Shown here: in pieces, positions 1-7,886 of the stretch
Position numbering within the stretch: the first letter of the stretch is position 1
Layout of the letters: each line of letters starts with the position of its first letter
Assembly: GCA_025354605.1 (NCBI GenBank)
Contig: JANXMN010000046.1
Span: 1 to 37,307 of the forward strand
Direction: 5' to 3'
Source: Hymenobacter sp.
GTDB lineage: Bacteria; Bacteroidota; Bacteroidia; Cytophagales; Hymenobacteraceae
Length of the DNA stretch: 37,307 nucleotides
Position numbers and translations under genes: made by a program
The notes under the pieces: generated by a model
Told to the model about the DNA's origin: nothing
What the model saw: only the letters and a program-made list of their open reading frames with translations
Database searches by the model: none

Positions 1-61
1 AAACCCCCAAAACCGCTTTTTCATTCCCATGAAACAGCTTTTCAAGGCTTTCCAGTACAAT

Positions 62-100
62 AAAAAAGCCCCGCGAAACAGGTGTTCCGGCAGGGCTTTT
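62..100 (-). terminator. Probable intrinsic terminator of the quinone oxidoreductase gene
   Basis: An 8-bp stem (64-71 AAAAGCCC with 93-100 GGGCTTTT) lies about 35 bp past the 3' end of the minus-strand oxidoreductase gene. Read on the minus strand the hairpin runs into a T tract formed by the A run at 62-67. The plus strand also ends in four Ts, so it could serve a gene entering from the left edge as well. Confidence 0.6.
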
Positions 101-135
101 CAGGAGTTTAGAACAGCGTCAATTCTCCGGCGTCA

Positions 136-1143
136 TCAGGCAATTTTCAGCACTACTTTGCCGAATTGCGCACCGGCTTCGAGGCGGCGCAGGGCAGCCT
201 CGCCCTCGGCCAGCGGGAAGACTTCATCGACCACGGGCACGATGCCTTTTTCCGTTACCAGGGCCAGCAGGTCGTCGAAATCCTGGGGCGTTCCCATCGT
301 GGACCCCAGAATGCTGAGCTGCTTCCAGAACACCTTGGCGGGCGGCAGGTCGGGGATATTGCCCAGCGTGCCGCCGAAAAAGACGATGCGCCCGCCCGGC
401 GCGGCCGCGTCGAGCAGCGGGCCGAAGGCGGCCCCGCCCGCGCTGTCGATAATCACGTCGAAAGCGCCGCCGGCCAGTTGGATGAGGGTTTTCACCCAGT
501 TTTCGGTGTTGTAGCGAATGCCGCCCCGGGCCCCGTGCTCCTGGGCACGGGCAATTTTCTCGTCGGCGCTCGAAGTCACCCACACGTCGGCCCCGCGCGC
601 CACGCACAGCTGCACGGCCAGCAGGGCCACGCCCCCGCCCACGCCCGTAACGAGCACCCGCTCGCCGGCCTGCACCTGCGCCCGCGTGAACGCCGCCCGG
701 TAGGCCGTGAGGCCGGCCAGCGGCAGCGCAGCCCCCTGCGCGAAGCTGAGATGCGCCGGCAGTGGCCGCACGTACTGCGCTGGCAGCACGATATACTCGG
801 CAAAGGTGCCGGGGTCGGGCATGCCGAGCACGACGAAGTCGCGGGCCTGGGCGCGGGGGTTGTCGCCCCAGCGCAGGCCGGGGTTGAGCAGCACGCGCGC
901 ACCCACCGCTGGCGCGTCGGCCGGTACGTCAGGGCCGTGGGTCGCTACCTCGCCCGCGCCATCCGAGCCCAGCGTGCAGGGCAGCCGGATGCCGGCATAC
1001 TTGCCCTCCTGAATAAATACGTCGCGGTGATTGAGCGCGGCCGCGTGCAGCCGCACGAGGATTTCGCCGGGACCGGGCGTGGGCGTGGGCATTTCGCGCA
1101 GCACCACGGGCTGGCCGATGGCATCAAGTTGGAGAGCCTGCAT
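136..1143 (-). CDS. Zinc-type alcohol dehydrogenase-like protein / quinone oxidoreductase (MDR superfamily)
   Basis: A 335-residue soluble medium-chain dehydrogenase/reductase, predicted to reduce quinones, enones or related carbonyls with NADPH. The N-terminal GroES-like domain is recognisable (GEILVRLHAAALNHRD at about residues 27-41, GSDGAGEV near 59-66). The Rossmann nucleotide-binding segment is at about 162-190 (VLVTGVGGGVALLAVQL). The structural-zinc Cys cluster of true zinc alcohol dehydrogenases is absent, which favours the quinone-oxidoreductase branch; length is normal for that branch. The ATG is preceded by six bases and then by a run of AT-rich heptamers. The rhomboid gene lies upstream on the same strand, 87 bp away. 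Substrate cannot be read from the sequence. Confidence 0.9.
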   Translation of the reverse strand: MQALQLDAIGQPVVLREMPTPTPGPGEILVRLHAAALNHRDVFIQEGKYAGIRLPCTLGSDGAGEVATHGPDVPADAPAVGARVLLNPGLRWGDNPRAQARDFVVLGMPDPGTFAEYIVLPAQYVRPLPAHLSFAQGAALPLAGLTAYRAAFTRAQVQAGERVLVTGVGGGVALLAVQLCVARGADVWVTSSADEKIARAQEHGARGGIRYNTENWVKTLIQLAGGAFDVIIDSAGGAAFGPLLDAAAPGGRIVFFGGTLGNIPDLPPAKVFWKQLSILGSTMGTPQDFDDLLALVTEKGIVPVVDEVFPLAEGEAALRRLEAGAQFGKVVLKIA

Positions 1144-1149
1144 GTTTTC

Positions 1150-1184
1150 AATTATGAATTAAGAATTATGAGTTATGAATTATG
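1150..1184 (-). repeat. Heptanucleotide tandem repeat in the leader of the oxidoreductase gene
   Basis: Five consecutive 7-nt units. Read on the minus strand they are CATAATT, CATAACT, CATAATT, CTTAATT, CATAATT. The array ends six bases (GAAAAC) before the ATG at 1143. It is strikingly AT-rich in a GC-rich genome. It fills most of the gap between the rhomboid stop and the oxidoreductase start, so it would be part of the 5' UTR or promoter. A similar arrangement, with a different heptamer, precedes the proline dehydrogenase gene. Confidence 0.8.
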
Positions 1185-1230
1185 GTCCTGTGGCGGGCAG
1201 TATTGCTATCGCCGCAGTACTTCATTCGCC

Positions 1231-2160
1231 TCAATGCGGCGGTGGCGGGGCTTCACTGGGTTCGGTAGGCTGTTCTGCCGAGGCGGCGCTGACCGGGGGC
1301 GTTCCGCCGCCCTTCAGCCCGAGTAGGGCCAGCGGGCCGGCTATGAGCAGCCCGGTGGCCAGCCCACCGAGATGGGCCGCATTATCGATGTTGCCCGTGA
1401 TGCCGGAAATCAGATTACTGAGCACCAGATAGAGCACCAGCCCCAGCATGGCGCGGCGGTCCGACTTGTCGAGCACCAGCTTCCGGCTGATGAGCAAGGC
1501 CAGCAGCAGCCCGTAGAGGCCAAAAATAGACCCGCTGGCCCCCACCGAATTGATGCCCTGGCCGTGGTGCCACCACAGGCTGGCCAGGCCGCCGCCCACG
1601 CCACTGGCCAGGTACACCAGCGCCAGCCGCAGCGGCCCCACCCGGTCTTCGGCCAGCAGACCCAGCAGCCAGAGCGAAAACATATTCAGCAGCAGGTGCG
1701 AGAGGCCGGCGTGCACGAACTGGTAGGTGAGCAGCCGCCAGGGCTGCCCGTGCAGCGTGAGGCCCGACACGTTGGAGCCCCAGTGCACCAGCTGCTGGGC
1801 CGTGGGCTCGGAGGCCGACACGCCACTGAACACCATCAGCCCGAAAACCAGTACGCACAAATCGAGCAGCAGCGGCGTGGCCAGAAAGCGGCGCGATGGC
1901 AGGAACAGCCCCCGCAGCAATTGCGCCGTGAGCTGGCCCCAGGTTTCCTCGACCGGCGCGGGCGGCGGGGGCAGCGGGCGGGCCGTGTCGGGCAGCAGGC
2001 CGCGGCGGTTCAGCTCGGCCACGGCGGCGGCTCCCACGGCGGGCGGGTAGCGGGCGGCGTTCTGGGCCAGGTACAGCAGCTCGGCTTCCGTTTTCTGAGC
2101 GAAGAGCCGGGCCGCCAGCGCAGCCGTGGAGCCGGGAGCGGCAGAGTCGGAGGTTTCCAT
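1231..2160 (-). CDS. Rhomboid family intramembrane serine protease with an extra N-terminal domain
   Basis: A 309-residue polytopic membrane protein predicted to cut transmembrane substrates inside the bilayer. The core carries the family signatures: HAGLSHLLLNMFSLW (about residues 150-164, with the oxyanion-side His and Asn), the GASG motif with catalytic Ser209, and NAAHLGG with catalytic His263. Residues about 19-55 form a cytosolic domain (core QKTEAEL, then AELNRRGLL) not needed by rhomboids. It closely resembles the N-terminus of the next gene upstream (2379-3221). A Pro-rich linker (about 62-70) joins it to the membrane core. The C-terminus is short and hydrophilic. Adjacent, same-strand placement suggests that the two proteins act together, but substrates are unknown. 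Confidence 0.92.
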   Translation of the reverse strand: METSDSAAPGSTAALAARLFAQKTEAELLYLAQNAARYPPAVGAAAVAELNRRGLLPDTARPLPPPPAPVEETWGQLTAQLLRGLFLPSRRFLATPLLLDLCVLVFGLMVFSGVSASEPTAQQLVHWGSNVSGLTLHGQPWRLLTYQFVHAGLSHLLLNMFSLWLLGLLAEDRVGPLRLALVYLASGVGGGLASLWWHHGQGINSVGASGSIFGLYGLLLALLISRKLVLDKSDRRAMLGLVLYLVLSNLISGITGNIDNAAHLGGLATGLLIAGPLALLGLKGGGTPPVSAASAEQPTEPSEAPPPPH

Positions 2161-2247
2161 GGAGCGCGGCGCGGCAAGGAGCGCGCCAGCCTGCGCAACC
2201 GGCCAATCTGCCAGATGTTATTTGTGGCGGGGATGGTCGCGAAACAG

Positions 2248-2354
2248 GCCCGTCATGCTGAGCTTGCCGAAGCATCTCTACCGCAGCAGTAATCAATACG
2301 ACTTAACGAAGCGGTAGAGATGCTTCACTGCGTTCAGCATGACGGGCTTTTTTT
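2248..2354. repeat. Imperfect long palindrome (interspersed palindromic element, copy 1)
   Basis: Two 37-nt arms (2248-2284 and 2311-2347) are inverted copies. They differ only in a central stretch of about 8 nt and enclose a 26-nt loop. The outer end reads GCCCGTCATGCTGA and the inner end GCATCTCTACCGC. Seven Ts follow on the plus strand (2348-2354). The element sits between the 3' end of the 2379-3221 gene and the start of the rhomboid gene. It belongs to the same family as the elements at 20145, 32190 and 35054. Confidence 0.88.
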
Positions 2355-2378
2355 GACTTCAACTCATCACCCCTGCTC

Positions 2379-3221
2379 CTACAGATTCATTTTGCGCACC
2401 AGCACGGTGTAGGTGCGGCCCGTAACCGGCGATTTTGGGAGCAGGCTGCTGAGCAGGTCATTCACGTCGGCTTCGCGCTCGCGGGTGCGGGGCGTTTCGT
2501 AGGGCTGAGGGTTGCGGGCCACCAGCAGCAAATCTTCCAGCCCTTCCTGCTGCTGGCGGGCCACGCGGGCCATAGCATCGAGGTGCTGGGTCATTTTCGG
2601 GCCGAATTTGTAGCCGTAGAGCGTGGCCTTGTTCCACTGCTGCCAGGTGGCCAGCGCGGTTTCGACGTGGCCGGGCAGGAAGGAGTCCATCTTGCCCTGG
2701 CGGGCGCGCTCGAACACGTATTCGGTTTGGAGCTCGGCCGTCCAGAACCGCTTGACCAGCTCGCGGTACTGGCGGCGGTCCATTTCGGGGGCCTGCTCGG
2801 CGGCGGGCACGCGCCGAAGCTGCTGCGTTACGGCCGTCGCTACCGGGCCATCATAATTTGGAATGGCGGAAGTTTCGACGCTTTCGAGCCGGGGCGGGGT
2901 TTTGGGCTTGACGGGAGCCGCAGCTTCGGTGGCCGCCCCGGTTTTCGTCCGCATGAAGTAGTAGCCACCCGAGCTTACCAGCAGCAGCACGGCCAGGCCC
3001 AGCATGAGCGGGCCGGTGGGCAGGCCCCGGGCGGGCTCCACGTAGTCGGCAGCGTGCGCAATGGCAGGCAGCGGCGCAGGCACCACCAGCTTGCCCCGGC
3101 GGCGCAGCTCGCTGCGGGCGGCGGTTACCAGGCTGGGCTGGTAAAGCTCGGGGTGGTCGACCAGGAACTGCAGCTCGGCATCGGTTTTCTGGTGGTAGAA
3201 GTCGTCGTAGGTATCGGCCAC
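2379..3221 (-). CDS. Single-pass membrane protein with rhomboid-like N-terminal domain; function unknown
   Basis: The open frame continues upstream to 3887, but that extension is low-complexity Gly/Leu/Ala sequence read from the antisense of a tandem repeat. I therefore place the start at the GTG at 3221, giving 280 residues (ADTYDDFYHQKTDAEL...). Residues about 8-45 form a small domain matching the rhomboid N-terminus next door (QKTDAEL, Y.P, SELRRRGKL). A Pro/Ala linker follows, then one transmembrane helix at about 70-90 and an extra-cytoplasmic region that looks helical (many Gln, Arg and Glu, for example DRRQYRELVKRFW). I recognise no named family beyond the shared N-terminus. The gene lies upstream of the rhomboid on the same strand, with a palindromic element between them. 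Confidence 0.75.
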   Translation of the reverse strand: MADTYDDFYHQKTDAELQFLVDHPELYQPSLVTAARSELRRRGKLVVPAPLPAIAHAADYVEPARGLPTGPLMLGLAVLLLVSSGGYYFMRTKTGAATEAAAPVKPKTPPRLESVETSAIPNYDGPVATAVTQQLRRVPAAEQAPEMDRRQYRELVKRFWTAELQTEYVFERARQGKMDSFLPGHVETALATWQQWNKATLYGYKFGPKMTQHLDAMARVARQQQEGLEDLLLVARNPQPYETPRTREREADVNDLLSSLLPKSPVTGRTYTVLVRKMNL

Positions 3222-3413
3222 GGCTGGGCAGGGGTTGAAAGGAGTGAGGAAATAGGGGCGGCACCGGTTGGCGGCCCGCAAAGTTTGTGGCAAGATGGCA
3301 CGGCCGCCGCGATAATGCCGCGGCCGGCGCCTAACCGCGCCGCCCGGCCGGCCGTACACCCGGCAAGCGGCCCGGCCGCCTTTTCCCTCACTTCTTCCCT
3401 CCTCCCCTTCCTT

Positions 3414-3701
3414 ATGCCCACCCCCGAGCAAAACCCCACCGACCCGCGTCCCGACCAGGCCAGCGCTTCCACCCCCGACCAGGCGGCGGAAAACGACGCC
3501 ACCGTTAACCCTACGCCTGACAAAGATTCCGCCGGGCAGCCGCAAACCGGTGGCAACCTGCCCAGCAGCACCCAGGAACACATGGGCGACGGGGCCGGCA
3601 TTCGCGGCGATTACGGCGACGCCAGCCAGACCAACGGCCTCGAAGGCGGCCCCGACACCCCCGACCAACCCCTGACCGATACCGAGCTGACGGGCTCCTA
3701 A
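3414..3701 (+). CDS. Small acidic, probably disordered protein
   Basis: A 95-residue open frame, chosen from the ATG at 3414 because the frame upstream is antisense to the membrane protein gene. It is rich in Pro, Asp, Thr, Gln and Gly with few hydrophobics and no signal peptide, so it is predicted to be intrinsically disordered. Short acidic proteins of this style (PxPDxxSA, GDGAGIRGDYGDA) look familiar from Hymenobacter-type genomes, but I know no function. It is divergent from the 2379-3221 gene. Downstream, a second frame continues the Pro-rich theme as PPKKP(D/G)A repeats. Confidence 0.6.
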   Translation: MPTPEQNPTDPRPDQASASTPDQAAENDATVNPTPDKDSAGQPQTGGNLPSSTQEHMGDGAGIRGDYGDASQTNGLEGGPDTPDQPLTDTELTGS

Positions 3702-3724
3702 AGCAACCGATTTCTTTCCCGGCG

Positions 3725-3850
3725 CGCCGCCCAAAAAGCCCGATGCACCGCCCAAAAAGCCCGGCGCGCCGCCCAAAAAGCCCGATGCGCCGCCCAAAAA
3801 GCCCGGCGCGCCACCCAAAGAGCCTGGCGCGCCGCCCAAACAGCCCGGCC
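3725..3850. repeat. 21-bp tandem repeat array, six units (array A)
   Basis: Six contiguous 21-nt units, beginning CGCCGCCCAAAAAGCCCGAT. They lie at 3725, 3746, 3767, 3788, 3809 and 3830. Units 1 and 3 and units 2 and 4 are nearly identical in alternation (GAT versus GGC), so the array probably grew as a 42-bp dimer. In the plus frame starting at 3727 it encodes the heptad PPKKP(D/G)A. That frame is open from 3691 to 3912 but has no start codon. Confidence 0.88.
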
Positions 3851-3909
3851 TGAGGCTTCGGAAGCGTGTCCCAATGCCCGCCGGCATTCCCTGGCACCTG
3901 AAAGTGGCG

Positions 3910-3917
3910 TAATTTGC
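3910..3917 (+). promoter_or_regulatory. Possible -7 promoter element (TAATTTGC) of the glycoside hydrolase gene
   Basis: TAATTTGC lies 30 bp before the ATG at 3947. It resembles the Bacteroidota -7 consensus TAnnTTTG with one T fewer. No convincing -33 TTG was found at the right spacing, so this is tentative. Confidence 0.3.
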
Positions 3918-3946
3918 GGGCGTTTCTGCGTTGCCAATTCCGATTG

Positions 3947-5755
3947 ATGGTTCGTTTCCTTGCCGCTGGCCGGCTTCTGTTGTTTCTGGGCTTGCTGAGC
4001 AGCAGCTTTTTCGCGGCCGCCCAGGGGTCGGGTTCGGCCGGGGAGGCTTCTTCCCTGCCGCCCAAGCGCGAGCTGCGGGGCATGTGGATTGCCACCGTCG
4101 AAAACATCGACTGGCCCAACGAGCGCGGCGAGGCCCCCGAGCAGTACCGGCGCGACTACCGCCGCCTGCTCGACGCGGGCCAGCGCGCCGGCATCAACGC
4201 CGTGTTCGTGCAGATTAGGCCGGCCTCGGATGCCTTTTATAAGTCCGCCCTCGAACCCTGGAGCAAGTGGCTGACCGGCGTGCAGGGCCGCGCGCCCTCG
4301 GGCGGCGATGACCCGCTGCCCTTCCTCATCACCGAGGCGCACCGGCGCGGCATGGAGTTTCACGCCTGGTTCAACCCCTACCGCGCCACCATGGATTCGG
4401 TGACGCGCCGCTTGGCCGCCACCCACCCCTACCGCCAGCACCCGGCCTGGTTTCTGCGCTACGGCGGGCAGCTGCTCTACAACCCCGGCCTGCCGGAGGT
4501 GCGCGCCCACATCACCCGCGTGATTCTGGACGTAGTGCGGCGCTACGACATCGACGCGGTGCACTTCGACGACTATTTCTACCCCTATCCCGCCGTCGGG
4601 CAGGTATTTCACGACGAAGCCGCCTTCCGCGACTACAACCCCGACGGCATTGTGAAGCTGGCCGACTGGCGGCGGCAGAACGTCAACATCCTCATTCGCG
4701 ACCTGCACGACAGCATCCGCACGGCCAAGCGCTGGGTGAAATTCGGCATCTCGCCGTTCGGGGTCTGGATGAACAAGTCGGCCGACCCGCTGGGCTCCGA
4801 CACCCGCGCCGGGCAGCCCTCCTACGCCAACCTCTACGCCGACTCGCGCCTGTGGCTGGAGCAGGGCTGGATTGACTACATCGTGCCGCAGCTCTACTGG
4901 AGCACCACGTTCAAGCTCGTGCCCTACCCCGTGCTGCTGGAATGGTGGACGCGCAACCACTTCGACCGCCACCTCTACATCGGGCACGGCACCTACCGCA
5001 TGCTCGAAAGCACCCGCTCCGACACCACTTGGCGCAACCCGCGCGAGCTGCCCCGGCAGGTGCGCCTCAACCGCAGCTACGACGGCGACGTGCCTGGCAG
5101 CGTGTTCTTCTCGGCCAAGTCGCTGCTCATTAATCCACTCAAAACTACCGATTCGCTGCGTCAGCACCTGTTTCAGTACCCGGCCCTCATCCCGACCATG
5201 CCCTGGGTCGATGCCATGCCGCCGCTGCCCGTGGCCAACCTCACCCTGCGCCGCCTCAGCCACTACGTCACGCTGAACTGGCAGTCGGGCGCGCCCGCCG
5301 CCGACGGCGACATCGCCACTTACTACGTGCTCTACCGTTTCGATGCCAGCGAGCGCGCCACGCCCAACGACCCGCGCCGCATTCTGGCCCTGCCCCGCCC
5401 CGCCCCCGGCTACCCGGCCACCTTCGTCGATACCACCGCCGTACCCGGCCAGGCCTACGCCTACTACGTCACGGCCGTCGACCGCCTGCACAACGAGAGC
5501 CGGCCCATGCGCGTGATTACCGCTGGCCAACCCGGCCCCGAGCTGGCCGTGGGCCAGCCCCCCGCCGGCGCGCCCCGCCCCATGGTCCGGCCATCGTCGC
5601 CGCCCGTAGCTACGGCTCCGGTACGCCCGCAGCCGGTCGCGCGCCCCCCCGCTCCGCGCGAAACGCCCGTCGCTTCCGCCCCTTTCTCGAAGGTGAAAGT
5701 GAAGGAGAAGCCGGCGAAGCGGGGGTTCTTCGCGCGGCTTTTTGGCCGGAAGTAG
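3947..5755 (+). CDS. Secreted family 10-like glycosyl hydrolase (GHL10 / DUF187)
   Basis: A 602-residue exported protein of the GHL10 group (YngK-like), a TIM-barrel family thought to act on polysaccharide or cell-wall glycans. I start at the ATG at 3947, which gives a clean signal peptide (residues 1-25, ending FFAAAQ); an in-frame ATG at 3914 would put charged residues in front of it. The barrel spans about residues 41-370: ELRGMWIATVENIDWP at the first strand, HAWFNPYR and IDAVHFDDYFYPYP. A fibronectin type III-like domain follows at about 425-520 (PVANLTLRRLSHYVTLNW, YYVTAVDRL). The Pro-rich tail ends in a basic stretch (KRGFFARLFGRK). Substrate is not determinable here. The metal-receptor gene follows 21 bp later and may be co-transcribed. 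Confidence 0.9.
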   Translation: MVRFLAAGRLLLFLGLLSSSFFAAAQGSGSAGEASSLPPKRELRGMWIATVENIDWPNERGEAPEQYRRDYRRLLDAGQRAGINAVFVQIRPASDAFYKSALEPWSKWLTGVQGRAPSGGDDPLPFLITEAHRRGMEFHAWFNPYRATMDSVTRRLAATHPYRQHPAWFLRYGGQLLYNPGLPEVRAHITRVILDVVRRYDIDAVHFDDYFYPYPAVGQVFHDEAAFRDYNPDGIVKLADWRRQNVNILIRDLHDSIRTAKRWVKFGISPFGVWMNKSADPLGSDTRAGQPSYANLYADSRLWLEQGWIDYIVPQLYWSTTFKLVPYPVLLEWWTRNHFDRHLYIGHGTYRMLESTRSDTTWRNPRELPRQVRLNRSYDGDVPGSVFFSAKSLLINPLKTTDSLRQHLFQYPALIPTMPWVDAMPPLPVANLTLRRLSHYVTLNWQSGAPAADGDIATYYVLYRFDASERATPNDPRRILALPRPAPGYPATFVDTTAVPGQAYAYYVTAVDRLHNESRPMRVITAGQPGPELAVGQPPAGAPRPMVRPSSPPVATAPVRPQPVARPPAPRETPVASAPFSKVKVKEKPAKRGFFARLFGRK

Positions 5756-5776
5756 GGAGCCGTTATTTGCGCTGTG

Positions 5777-6583
5777 ATGCATCCCGAAATTCCCTTCCTG
5801 CCACTGAGCGTGACTGACCAGCTAGGCCGACGCGTGGCGGTGCCCCTGCCGGCGCGGCGCATCGTGTCGCTGGTGCCCTCGCAGACCGAGCTGCTGTTCG
5901 ATTTGGGCCTGGGCGCGAAGGTGGTGGGAGCTACCAAATTCTGCATTCACCCGGCCGAAGCGCGCAGCCAGGCCACGGTGGTGGGGGGCACCAAGAACTT
6001 CGACTTCGAAAAAATTGCAGCGCTGAAGCCCGACCTAATCATCGGCAACAAAGAGGAGAACTACCAGGCCGGCATCGAGCAGCTGGCCGCGCGGTATCCG
6101 GTGTGGCTGAGCGACATCAGCACCCTGCCCGAAGCGCTGGATATGATTCGGCGCGTGGGCTTTATTGCCGGAGCCAAGGACCAGGCCGCCGCGATGGCAG
6201 CCGAAATCGACGCTTCTTTCGCGGTCCTGGCCCTGGCTGCTGCGGCTGCCCCGCCCACCTCAGTCGCCTACTTCATCTGGCGCAAGCCCTACATGGTAGC
6301 CGCTACGGGCACCTTTATCGACGACATGCTGCACCGGGCGGGCTTCGTCAACGCCTTCGCCGGGCGGGCGCGCTACCCCGAAATCAGCGCCGAAGACCTC
6401 ATTGCCGCTGCCCCGGCGCGCATCTTCCTCTCCTCGGAGCCTTACCCGTTTGCCGAAAAGCACCTCGCCGAGTTCCAGGCCCTGTGCCCGGCGGCCAGGG
6501 TCGAAATCGTCGACGGCGAATTATTCAGCTGGTACGGCAGCCGGCTGCGGCAGTCGGCGGCCTATTTCAATCAGCTTCGCTAA
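5777..6583 (+). CDS. Helical-backbone metal receptor / ABC-type cobalamin or Fe3+-siderophore binding protein
   Basis: A 268-residue protein of the BtuF/FepB-like superfamily, which binds cobalamin or ferric chelates. Recognisable segments are RRIVSLVPSQTELLFDLGLG (residues about 26-45), DFEKIAALKPDLIIGNKEEN and the C-terminal lobe with VAATGTFIDDMLHRAGFVNAF. No signal peptide or lipobox is visible from the ATG at 5777 (a GTG codon immediately precedes it), so as written the protein would be cytoplasmic. No permease or ATPase gene lies nearby. Its last 17 bp overlap the 3' end of aroA on the other strand. Confidence 0.82.
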   Translation: MHPEIPFLPLSVTDQLGRRVAVPLPARRIVSLVPSQTELLFDLGLGAKVVGATKFCIHPAEARSQATVVGGTKNFDFEKIAALKPDLIIGNKEENYQAGIEQLAARYPVWLSDISTLPEALDMIRRVGFIAGAKDQAAAMAAEIDASFAVLALAAAAAPPTSVAYFIWRKPYMVAATGTFIDDMLHRAGFVNAFAGRARYPEISAEDLIAAAPARIFLSSEPYPFAEKHLAEFQALCPAARVEIVDGELFSWYGSRLRQSAAYFNQLR

Positions 6584-7811
6584 CGGCGAAACCGGCTTTC
6601 GCCAACTCACGCCAGAACTGCGGGTACGACTTGCGCACCACCATCGGGGCCTCGATGGCCAGCGGGCCGCGCAGGGCCAGCGGGGCGAAGGCCATGGCCA
6701 TGCGGTGGTCGTGGTAGGTGGCCACCAGCTGCCCGCTCACCCCGAAGCCCGCCGACTCGGCCCGGAACCGGCCCGCTCCCAAATCGCGCAGGTCGCCGCC
6801 AAACTTGGCCAGCTCGGTTTGCAGAGCCGCAATGCGGTCGGTTTCCTTGATGCGCAGGCTTTCCAGCCCCCGCATTTCCACCGGGCGGCCCAGGGCGGCG
6901 GCCACCACGGCCACCGTTTGGGCCAGGTCGGGGCAGTCGGCAAAATCAAGGACGGGTATTTCAGCCGCAACCCGCAGCGGCACTTGGCGCAGGTGCACGG
7001 CTCCGGTTTGGAAAGTGGTTTCCACCCCAAACAGCGTCATCATGCGGGCAATGGCCTGGTCGCCCTGCAACGACTCGCGCCGCAGGCCGGGCAGTGTAAT
7101 CTCGGAGCCTGCCGCGCCCAGCGCCACCAGCGCATACCAATAGCTGGCTGCCGACCAGTCCGATTCCACCACGTAATCGGTGGGTTGATACGCGCCCGGC
7201 TGCACCGTCAGCACGTTGCCCTCGACTGCGAAGTCGGCCCCGAAGCGCCGCATCAGCGCCAGCGTCATGTCGATGTAGGGCCGCGAGCCCACGTGGCCCG
7301 TGAGTGTGAGGCACAGGCCGCCGGGCAGGCGCGGCCCCACCATCAGCAAGGCCGAAATGTACTGGCTGCTGATGTCGCCGCGCACCGCCAGCGCGGTAGG
7401 CTCCGCCGTTTTGTCAGCGGCCGAGAAGCCTTCGATAGCCAGCGGCGGGTAGCCTTCGTTATGCAGATAAGTGAGCTGCCCCCCGGCCTGCCGCAGGGCG
7501 TCTACCAGCACGGCAATGGGCCGTTCCTGCATGCGGGCCGTGCCCGTAAGGCGGCCGCGCCAGTTCGTAACGGTGAGGTAGGCCGTCAGGAAGCGCATCA
7601 CCGTGCCGGCATCTTCCGCGCTGAGCTCGGCCGCGTCGGGTGCCGCAGCCAGCAGGCGCAGCATCAGTTGGGTGTCGTTGGCATCGGAGAGGTTGCCGAG
7701 GATGCCGCCACCGGCCAGGGCCCGCAGGATGAGGGCGCGGTTGGCTTCGCTCTTGGAAGCCGGAAGTTGGGCGGTGCCGTGTAGGGGTCCGCCGGGCCAG
7801 GATAGGTGCAT
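6567..7811 (-). CDS. aroA: 3-phosphoshikimate 1-carboxyvinyltransferase (EPSP synthase)
   Basis: A 414-residue cytoplasmic enzyme that transfers the enolpyruvyl group of PEP to shikimate-3-phosphate, step six of the shikimate pathway. The family landmarks are present in order: PASKSEANRALILRAL (residues 18-33, substrate-binding Lys and Ser), GTVMRFLTAYL, ARMQERPI, the Gly/Ser-rich DISSQYISALL, ESLRIKETDRIAAL near the C-terminal third and YHDHRMAMAFA. It is slightly shorter than the roughly 427 residues of E. coli AroA. aroB is 75 bp upstream on the same strand, so the two are probably co-transcribed. The 3' end overlaps the convergent metal-receptor gene by 17 bp. Confidence 0.96.
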   Translation of the reverse strand: MHLSWPGGPLHGTAQLPASKSEANRALILRALAGGGILGNLSDANDTQLMLRLLAAAPDAAELSAEDAGTVMRFLTAYLTVTNWRGRLTGTARMQERPIAVLVDALRQAGGQLTYLHNEGYPPLAIEGFSAADKTAEPTALAVRGDISSQYISALLMVGPRLPGGLCLTLTGHVGSRPYIDMTLALMRRFGADFAVEGNVLTVQPGAYQPTDYVVESDWSAASYWYALVALGAAGSEITLPGLRRESLQGDQAIARMMTLFGVETTFQTGAVHLRQVPLRVAAEIPVLDFADCPDLAQTVAVVAAALGRPVEMRGLESLRIKETDRIAALQTELAKFGGDLRDLGAGRFRAESAGFGVSGQLVATYHDHRMAMAFAPLALRGPLAIEAPMVVRKSYPQFWRELAKAGFAVSEAD

Positions 7812-7886
7812 AAGGGAGTAGCGCCGGCTTCAGCCCACGCTTTTAAAATGTCAGAATGTTGCGTCCGGCGCCAACCAAAACCAGCG

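Noticed and set aside
29..514. Plus-strand frames 29-514 and 166-1326 as genes
   Set aside because: They are antisense to the quinone oxidoreductase gene, with Arg/His/Gly-rich translations and no family resemblance. The GC-rich third positions of the real gene open the shadow frame.
3222..3887. N-terminal extension of the 2379-3221 protein (222 extra residues)
   Set aside because: The extension is antisense to the acidic protein gene and to the 21-bp array, giving GGAPGFL-type low complexity. Alignment to the rhomboid N-terminus starts only after it.
3698..5782. A 694-aa minus-strand frame
   Set aside because: It is entirely antisense to the GHL10 gene and its translation is Val/Gly/Arg/His-rich with no domains.
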